This document shows, one piece after another, positions 57,493-64,000 of a stretch of 64,000 nt of DNA (positions are counted from its first letter, which is position 1; every line of letters starts with the position of its first letter). The stretch spans positions 11,236,974 to 11,300,973 of the forward strand of contig OX419757.1 in the NCBI GenBank assembly GCA_948567375.1, read 5' to 3'. This DNA is from Lunularia cruciata. Taxonomy: Eukaryota; Streptophyta; Marchantiopsida; Lunulariales; Lunulariaceae. Under the pieces are notes generated by a model, which was not told where the DNA came from, did no database searches, and saw nothing but the letters and a program-made list of their open reading frames with translations. A program made the translations under genes and the position numbers.

Positions 57493-57715
57493 GAAGCTTC
57501 TCAAGAAGCTTCCTCAAGCCACTTTCTTTGAGTGCAAGCTAAGTTAACTAGGAAGCTTCTCAAGAAGTTTCTTTCTAGAAGCCGCCTACTTGACATGCAA
57601 GCTAAGCTAGTTGGAAGCTTCTAGAAGCTTCCTTTTAGAAGCTACTTACTTGCGGTGCAAGCAAAGCTAGCCGCAAAGCTTCCCAAGAAGCTTCTTAGAT
57701 ACTTCTGGAATATTC
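57493..57715 (-). promoter_or_regulatory. Array of heat-shock-element-like GAAnnTTC sites
   Basis: At least eight GAAnnTTC sites (57493, 57505, 57552, 57564, 57614, 57624, 57687, 57708), including the contiguous GAAGCTTCTAGAAGCTTC at 57614-57631, which satisfies the multi-unit nGAAnnTTCn heat-shock-factor consensus. A partly decayed version lies at 62716-62937 in the other LTR. The location upstream of the TATA box fits an enhancer in U3. Confidence 0.65.
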
Positions 57716-57820
57716 TAGGCTAATTTGTCTTATGTGCTACTTCGTAAGTCCGACTAACTTTGTTGCTAAACTCCATATTGTTACATATTCCCCCACCGCT
57801 AGTTGGTGATGTCCTCATCG

Positions 57821-59980
57821 CTAGTGAAGATTTGAATTCTTGGATGGCTGTTGATGCATTCTAGAAGTGAGAAAGAAGTTCCTATGTGGCATCATGAAGG
57901 AGATACCCTTTCCAAAGAACCTTGTACTCCATATGTTGGCAATGGCTTTGTTGAATATGGTGACGTGCAAGGATACGATCAACTTTGTACTCCTCATGAT
58001 CATTGATAGGGACAAGAAGAGGGGTTGGACTCGAGAGGAAAAAGAAGAGGGGTTAGGAACAAAGGGTTTCAACTTGGAAACATGAAAGACAAGATGGATA
58101 CACATATGACAAGGCAAGGCAAGTTGATAAGCAACAAGAGAGAAAATTTGGGTGATATCAAAGGGTCCTATCCAATTAGGTGCAAGTTTACAAACTTGGG
58201 TATCAAGTGGGAGAGGGAGGTTACTAGAGGATAGCATGACTTTATCACTAACTTCAAAGGTGAGATCACGACGATGGTGGTCCGCATATTGTTTTTGGCG
58301 ATTCGGAGCAACAAGGAGGTGAGACTTGGCTTGTTGGAGAAAGTGGGATATAGTGGTTAAGAATGTGGAAGTATGAGGAACTTGAGATGGAGGGGGAGCA
58401 AGAAGAGAATCTAGAACAAGTGGATCTTGGCCAAAATTAAGAAAGAAAGGAGAAAATCCAGTGCTTGCCTGTTTGGAATTGTTATAGGCAAATTCTACAA
58501 TTGCAAAACATTCATCCCAATTAATATGTTGGACATTGACAAAGACATGCAGCATATTCTCCAATGTACAATTTGCACGTTTGGTTTGTCCATCAGTTTG
58601 AGGATGATAGGCCATGGACAAAGCAAGCTTGGTGCCAAGTATCTGGAAGAGTGCTTGCCAAAACTTCCTAGTAAATCAAGGATCACGGTCTAAGATGAGT
58701 ACATGTGGCATCCTATGATGCCTGAAGACATTGTCAAAGTAGATTTGCATTAAGGTTGGAGCATCCACGGTATCACAGATTGGTGTCAAGTGGATTTGCT
58801 TACTAAGCTTATCCACAAACACCACGATTGTGGTGTGTCCTTGTTTTGTCTTTGGCAAAGATGTGATGAGATCCAAGCTCACATGCTCCCAGTGAGTGGA
58901 TGGAATGGTGAGTGGTTGAAGGAGTCTACTCGGCTTTTGGTTGTTGGCCGTGTTACGTTGGCAACTCTCACACAATCAGAAAAATTCTTGAACATCTCAT
59001 GTCATGTTGGGCCACCACCATTGACGTTGGAGTGTACCCAAGGTCTTGTCCACACCCATGTGACAAGTGATGGGTAAATCATGGGCTTCTTGAAGGTGCA
59101 CAAGTCAAAGATCACCTTTAGCTAAAACATAGATCCGGTCCTCATGGAATAAAAGGCCCTCCTTGATGGAGAAGGTGTTGTACTCCTCATCGCATACCGT
59201 AAGGTAACCATGTACCATTTGGAAGAAAGGATCTTGGTGTAGAGCTAATTGAAACTCATTTTAGACTTTGGAGTCAACTCACACCATTGAAATTGCCCTT
59301 GTGATGAGAAGAAGAGACTTCAAATTAGGTCATTGTGATAAAGCATCAAGGATGACATGGAACCGACCTAGTTTGTACTCAAGTTTGATGTCATACAGTT
59401 AGAGTTGTTCATCCCATCGATGATGTTGACTCTTCATGTATTCCAAGTGTAAGGTCTGCAACAATGGTTTGTGATCAGTTTGCATGATCACTTGTTTCTC
59501 TAATAGGTAATGCCTCCATACCTTGGTAGCATATACCATTGCAAGTTGTTCTCAATCTCAAGTAGAGTAGTTTTGTTCAGCCGTATTGAGTCGGTGAGAC
59601 ACAAAGGTAATGGGATTTAGTCCATTTGGGAATTCTTGTTGCAACACGACTCCAATTGCAAAGTTAGAAGCATCAAAATCAACCACACAAGGTAGTTGAG
59701 GATCATATGGTTGAAGAATGGGTCTTGAAGACACCATATGCTTTAATTTCTAGAATGCTTATTCATACTTGGTGGTCCATTGGAAACTCAAGTTCTTTCC
59801 CAAGAGGTCAGTCAATGGTGCAACCACATGAGCACAATAATGGATGAACCGTTGGTAAAAACTGGCCAATCCATTGAATGCCCGTACTTCTATAGCATCC
59901 TTTTGGGTAGGACAATCAATAATGGCCTTGATTTTCTCTTCTTTCATCTTGATCCCCTCTGATGAGATCTTATGACCCAA
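57821..59980 (-). pseudogene. Chromovirus RNase H, integrase and chromodomain remnants
   Basis: The integrase C-terminal half is open at 57821-58621 (YHPQTDGQTKRAN near the start, later GPFDITQIFSLVAYQLALP). The core start is open at 58676-58975 (CESCQRN, then HVSLDLITSLPKTKQG). A chromodomain is readable in another frame at about 57860-58001 (EYKVDRIL, then EYKVLWKGY, then HDAT with TAG in place of the usual Trp codon). RT tail and RNase H start at 59759-59980 (RAFNGLASFYQRFIH). Several stops and shifts. Confidence 0.85.
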
Positions 59981-60046
59981 GAAGGTAACCTCCTTTTGCC
60001 AAAAGACACACTTTGACTTCTTGTAGTAAAATTTCCATTGTTATAG

Positions 60047-61390
60047 TCATCTTAGGGCTTCTCGCACATGATTTACATGTTTTGCTTTTGTCTTACTATA
60101 AATTAAGATATCATCCAAGAACACCACTACGGACCAATCCAATAGTCCATCCAACACCCGATGCATCTGATCCATGAAGACTGTTGGACCATAAGTGAGT
60201 CTTAAAGGTAGAACTCTCCACTCAAAATGCCCATACCTTGTACAAAAGGCAGTCTTTTGCACATCCTCTCTATCAATAGGAATTTTCCAATAGCCACTAC
60301 AAAGATCCAACTTGGAAAAGTGGCGTGCTCTACTTAGTTGATCAAGCAAGTCATTGATCCAAGGCAAGGGATATGCATTCTTCATGGTTTGCTTATTGAG
60401 CCCACGGTAATCAATACAAAAATGAAGTCATCCATCCTTCTTTGGAACAAATAGTATCCGTGCTCCCCAAGGAGAGGTACTATGTTGTATGAAGTCCTTC
60501 TCCAACAACTCTATAAGTGTTGTTTGCAACTCCTCCAACTCCTTTGGTGAGAGCCGATAGATCGCTACTCACTGGAGTACTCCCTAGCAATAACTTGATC
60601 TTGAAGGGCATACCTTGATTGGAGGGTAATCCGTTTGGTAGATCATCCAAAAACACGTCTACAAACTTATGAACTATCTGATCAACCATTGCTTGATAAG
60701 GCTCTTGGCCCTCCTCTGATTGTTTTTGTGTAGTTGGCTTGATCCACACCGCAAATACACACTTATATTTCTCCAAAGCTTGCTCTATGGCTGCTTTACT
60801 AACCAAATTCCCTTCCAAGGACTCATCTCTATTCCAAGCTTTCTCCATGGTTGCCTTCTTGGCAAACTTCTCATCTTGGGACGCCACTCCCTTCAAGGTT
60901 TGCTCTATGGCTACCTTCTTGACAAACTTCTCATCTTGGGACTGACTTTTCTTAGGTGTCTTACTCAAAGGTGTCAAATAACCTAATTGGAAATTCATAC
61001 CTTGGTGTTGTACTTGAATTTGGCATCGGGTCCAATCAAATTGAACCTTATGATGTTCAAGCCAAGGTAGACCCATAATGGTATCATAATGTAGAGGTGC
61101 CACTACAAACATCATAGACTCCAAATACTCCTTCCCAATCTTGAAGGTAACAAGATGCAAGGTGCGGAATGTAGAACACTTTCTACCATCTGCCATCATC
61201 AAATTACTTCCAATCACTAGCTTGATAGGAATACCCAATTCCTTTACTACTTGCATAAACATGCAATTCTTTGAAGTTCCAAAATGAACCAAAATCCTAC
61301 AACCCCGATTAGATATCGTACCTTGCAAGTGCAGCAAACTTGCATAGGTTGAGCCTTCAATCCCATTGGAACTAATCAAGCTCCCAATAG
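60047..61390 (-). pseudogene. Chromovirus protease and reverse transcriptase remnants
   Basis: The open frame 60480-61379 has a protease-like segment (CRILVHFGTSKNCM, where the catalytic Asp is changed to His) and TIMGLPWLEHH. A threefold repeat of about 22 residues around SQDEKF-KK-IEQ follows, then the RT entry (DLPNGLPSNQG). RT continues at 60047-60385 with YPLPWINDLLDQL, FSKLDLCSGYWKIPI and FLDD. Stops and a frame change separate the parts. Confidence 0.85.
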
Positions 61391-62570
61391 GCGGCTCAAA
61401 ATCTCTTACTGGGATTCTTTGTTTCCTTGATCATTTGGTTCCACAAACTCCATCTGGGCAACTTGTTGAGGTTGCTCATTCCTAAGTTAACATTCAGCAA
61501 TGCAATGTCCAACTTGGCGACAATAAAAAAAACCTCCATTTTGTCACAATTGTTCTCTATCTACTACACCAAGTGGCCTTTGTTGGATAGCATCAATCTC
61601 CATTGGTGCTGGTTCTTCTACCCATGCATATTGTATTAGTAAGCTAAGTGTAAGTTGAGGTCAAGACCAAGTTGTCGCAACCAAGGAATCAAAGCACTCA
61701 ACCAATTGCATGGCTTTTTCTACATTTTGTGGTTCCTGCAAGGTCACCTCCAATTTGGTTCATGAGTTCAATCCTCATACAAATTGACCCGGAACTTCTC
61801 CTTCTTGTTTATTTGGAATTTGCATGATGATGTTCTGAAATTGTGTGATGTAACCTCTTATTGAGCCAATCTGCTTCAACTTTGCCAATTTATCTTATGC
61901 GGCTTGGGTGGTATTTATAGTTTGAAATCGACCAAGTATTGCATCCTTGAATTTAGTCTATATCAAGATTGGTGCAACAATTTGTGGTTCAGCTTGCTCC
62001 ATTCAAAATCACCACCAAAGTTTTGCCAAACCATCTAATTGGTTAGAAGCCAAGAGAATCTATTTTAGTTCATCTTGAAGATTGGTAACTTCAAAGTAAC
62101 GTTCGTAATCAAACACAAAATTCTCCACTATGCCCAAAAGATTCTTGCTTTCAAACACCTTCAGTTTAGGAAATCAAATACAATCTTCTCCATCTTGGAC
62201 CGACGCTCTCTTTATATGTTCTTGTTGTTGTTGGTCTTGCTCATCGAACAATCAAGTTAGGTGCTCGATTTGTTACTGCATCGCAAGGATAACGTCTATT
62301 ATTGCCGCCATAGCTACTACTCTATCCTATTACTCCCAATTTATCTAATTGATTAACACATAGATACAACACATCCACCTTTCTCCATAAGTGACAACCG
62401 GAAGTATCAAGGGTTCCTTAGACACGGTGATCATATGTAGAAAATCTTGCCCAAAGTGTGAGGTGATGAATTGTGTGAAATGGTGCTTGGGTAATATCTG
62501 GACATGAAAATCCCCATGGTTTGGCAGAAGTGGATTTGGTGGTCCATAAATTCCATCCATCCCATTCCTA
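61391..62570 (-). pseudogene. Chromovirus gag region, heavily decayed
   Basis: Minus-strand sequence between primer-binding site and protease. A damaged zinc knuckle (CRQVGHCIAEC) is readable near 61490-61530. Elsewhere frames are short and broken; capsid-like helices can be guessed but not proved. Confidence 0.5.
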
Positions 62571-62582
62571 CTCTGATACCAA
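62571..62582 (-). promoter_or_regulatory. Primer-binding site of the chromovirus
   Basis: The minus strand reads TTGGTATCAGAG directly after the 5' LTR, matching the 3' end of plant initiator tRNA-Met (TGGTATCAGAGC-type site). Confidence 0.85.
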
Positions 62583-63007
62583 TGTAAAAGACCGAGACCG
62601 AGGAGAGAAATAGGAGAATGGAAACTCACATTGAGACACTTGAATGAGGGAAAACTCCAAATGCCTAGCATGAGCTTTGTCTTTGGTATTTATAGGTAGC
62701 ATATAAGATCCTTGAGAAGCTTCTCAAGAAATTCCTCAAGCCTCTTTCTTAGAGTGCAAGCCAAGCTAACTAGGAAGTTTCTCAAGAAGCTTCCTTCTAA
62801 AAGCCGCCTACTTGACATGCAAGCTAAGCTAGTTGGAAGCTTTTAGAAGCTTCATTCTAGAAGCTACTTACTTGTAATGCAAGCTAAACTAGCCGGAAAG
62901 CTTCCCAAGAAGCTTCCTAGATACTTCTGGAATATTCTAGGCTAATTCGTCTTATGTGCTACTTCATAAGTCCAACTTACTTTATTGCTAAACTCCATAT
63001 TGTTACA
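62583..63007 (-). repeat. 5' LTR of the chromovirus
   Basis: 425 bp, matching 57360-57785 with scattered substitutions. Contains the second TATA box (62687-62694) and the second GAAnnTTC array (62716-62937); some sites here have lost the consensus. Confidence 0.92.
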
Positions 63008-63012
63008 AGGGT

Positions 63013-63528
63013 AGAAATTGAAATAGACTTGAGAACCTTAGAACCAATAGCTAGACATATGAGTTAAAGAATTGGTTTTGTCACATCTGGAAGGATATTA
63101 CACATGATGGACTTAACAAATCAGAAAGAAGTATCACCAAAAGGAGACTTCTACTAATAGAGTAAGAACAAAAATATCCCTGAAATCTTTGAAGGCAATT
63201 TTGGAGGCCTAAATGGATGAATTAGGCCTTGAAAATGTGTGGACCCCCCCCTCCCAATAAAAGAATAGTTGGCCTTCTCTCCTCCTTGCTTTGTCTCATT
63301 GAGAGCTTTCCAATGGTACCTTACTCATGTGATTTTGAGATTTCTACAGGAAGATTCCTTAAAAGAATCCATTTGGTCAAAGCTTGTTTGACCAACCAGA
63401 TAGGACCTAGACTAGACATGTCACCCATCCAAGTGAGTAATCCAAGGGTAGAGCTTGCTGACACATCACCTATCTGTGTGCCTAATCCTATGGTGGAGCT
63501 TCCTTGGAGGAGATCCTCTTTGTCTATA
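63013..63528. other. Right body of the inverted-end insertion
   Basis: Non-coding. The first 150 bases repeat the left end of the same insertion; the rest shows no recognisable feature. Confidence 0.5.
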
Positions 63529-63571
63529 TAATAAAGAGAAGGTGCTCCTTTGGGGCACCTTCTCTTTATTA
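63529..63571. repeat. Perfect 17-bp hairpin
   Basis: Arms TAATAAAGAGAAGGTGC (63529-63545) and its exact reverse complement (63555-63571) around a 9-base loop, near the right end of the inverted-end insertion. Confidence 0.9.
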
Positions 63572-63619
63572 ATATAGTAATCTATGTTTTCTCTCTTCTC
63601 TTGTCCTCTAAGTATTATA

Positions 63620-63977
63620 GTAGCCCCTTATGTTTGAGAAGGCTGCAATTATTGATATGGAGTTATGGAAGACCAACATGGAGAGTGTCCATTTTAGATC
63701 TAGACATCTCTGGGGGTAGTTCTACACAATACATCACATGTGGAGAACTTGTTGCTTGGTTATCTGATTGATAGCTTTGTGGCAAGAGCTTAGGCTATTA
63801 TGATTTTAGTTGAGTCATATGATGTGTTATAATTGGGAGAGCAATGTTATACCCCATGTGTTTCACTATTGACTATTGGGAGGAGACAACCTCTTATAGA
63901 CCAAGTTGGCAATCAAGTGAGGGATAGGTTTATCACCTACTAGTACGCTTCAATAATGGCAATCTTGGCTCACTATA
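63620..63977 (+). pseudogene. Protease part of the second copy, right of the insertions
   Basis: Resumes exactly where 57227 broke off: after the duplicated GTAGC it reads CCCTTATGTTTGAGAAGGCT against CCTCTTATGTTGGGGAAGGC in element A (46812). Continues to the equivalent of 47180, with several stops and small deletions. Confidence 0.85.
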
Positions 63978-64000
63978 GCCAATCCAATAGTCCCTCCAAC
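63978..64000 (-). mobile_element. Possible start of another chromovirus fragment
   Basis: The last 23 bases contain CCAATCCAATAGTCC and TCCAAC, almost the same as 60134-60155 inside the chromovirus RT, and no longer match element A. The second copy of element A may therefore be broken again here. Too short to be sure. Confidence 0.3.

Larger units (their letters stand above)
57360..57785 (-). repeat. 3' LTR of the chromovirus
   Basis: 426 bp. On the minus strand it starts TGTAACAATATGG, then carries the GAAnnTTC array, then the TATA box, and ends CTTTTACA. Confidence 0.92.
57360..63007 (-). mobile_element. Chromovirus-type Ty3/gypsy retrotransposon, decayed
   Basis: 5648-bp minus-strand element with LTRs of 426 and 425 bp (57360-57785, 62583-63007), both TGTAAAAG...TTGTTACA on the plus strand, flanked by AGGGT at 57355-57359 and 63008-63012. 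The internal part reads protease, RT, RNase H, integrase and chromodomain on the minus strand, with many stops. The LTRs differ at many positions, so it is clearly older than element B. Confidence 0.92.
57228..63619. mobile_element. Insertion with 8-bp inverted ends, about 739 bp without the nested chromovirus
   Basis: Starts TATAATAC and ends GTATTATA (perfect 8-bp inverted repeat, 12 of 14 if extended) and is flanked by GTAGC at 57223-57227 and 63620-63624. The element alone is 57228-57359 plus 63013-63619. It has no coding sequence. Its left 130 bases are repeated in direct orientation at about 63040-63165 (shared AGAAGTATCACCAAAA and GACTTCTACTAATAG). It may be a non-autonomous DNA transposon or a partial LTR-type element; the class is unknown. 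Confidence 0.65.
53722..63977 (+). mobile_element. Second, decayed relative of element A (5' part), split by insertions
   Basis: Aligns with element A from the LTR (TGTCATGCAATTTG at 53747 against TGTCACGCCATTTG) through leader, gag, zinc-knuckle region and protease, stopping at 63977, at a point equivalent to about 47180 of element A. The methyltransferase and later domains are not in the window. Differences are dominated by C-to-T and G-to-A changes, with many stops. It is interrupted at 57228-63619. Confidence 0.88.

Noticed and set aside
1-64000. CRISPR arrays, rRNA, tRNA genes or prokaryotic operons
   Set aside because: No regularly spaced short repeats, no rRNA-like conserved blocks, and I did not recognise any tRNA cloverleaf; the tRNA-like match at 62571 is a primer-binding site.

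Overview
The window is nuclear DNA of a land plant or close streptophyte relative. The main evidence is one very large intron-rich gene on the minus strand (1976-22736) whose 52 exons give a protein that follows plant NUCLEAR PORE ANCHOR (NUA, the plant Tpr/Mlp nucleoporin) from end to end. The rest is mostly nested Ty3/gypsy retrotransposons in AT-rich DNA. I cannot name the species; a non-seed plant is my guess, not something the sequence proves.

Layout. 1-1975: downstream flank of NUA, no gene seen. 1976-22736 (-): NUA, with intronic repeat copies. 22737-23757: its upstream region. 23758-26599: AT-rich intergenic DNA with one strong hairpin. 26600-29740 (+): decayed reverse-transcriptase element with a separate C-terminal domain. 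29741-35000: AT-rich intergenic DNA with a long AT microsatellite. 35001-52737 (+): a large Ty3/gypsy element (element A), split by a young minus-strand Ty3/gypsy insertion (element B, 37476-45277). 52738-53721: continuation of the sequence that element A interrupted. 53722-63977 (+): a second, heavily decayed relative of element A, split by an insertion with 8-bp terminal inverted repeats (57228-63619), itself split by a minus-strand chromovirus (57360-63007).

The most unusual object is element A. Its gag-pol frame carries, between the retropepsin-like protease and the reverse transcriptase, a cytosine-C5 DNA methyltransferase-like domain. At its C terminus, after the integrase, it carries a C4HC3 PHD finger. 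Both chromatin-related modules sit in the same reading frame as the retrotransposon domains, so they are part of the element and not a neighbouring host gene. The copy is dead: ten in-frame stops, all TAG or TGA, and two frameshifts. Two of the stops are shared with the second copy, so they predate the separation of the two copies or have some role. Element A also has permuted LTR ends: the first 101 bp of the LTR are missing on the left and present in excess on the right, as expected if a two-LTR circle was opened inside an LTR and joined to the chromosome without integrase.

Insertion order read from nesting and LTR similarity: decayed relative of A, then the inverted-repeat element, then the chromovirus inside it; separately element A (LTRs differing at about 4 percent of sites, by eye), then element B (one difference noticed in 679 bp). 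Element B has an intact 1608-residue gag-pol and may be recently active. The chromovirus LTR has an array of GAAnnTTC heat-shock-element-like sites upstream of a TATA box, suggesting stress-responsive transcription.
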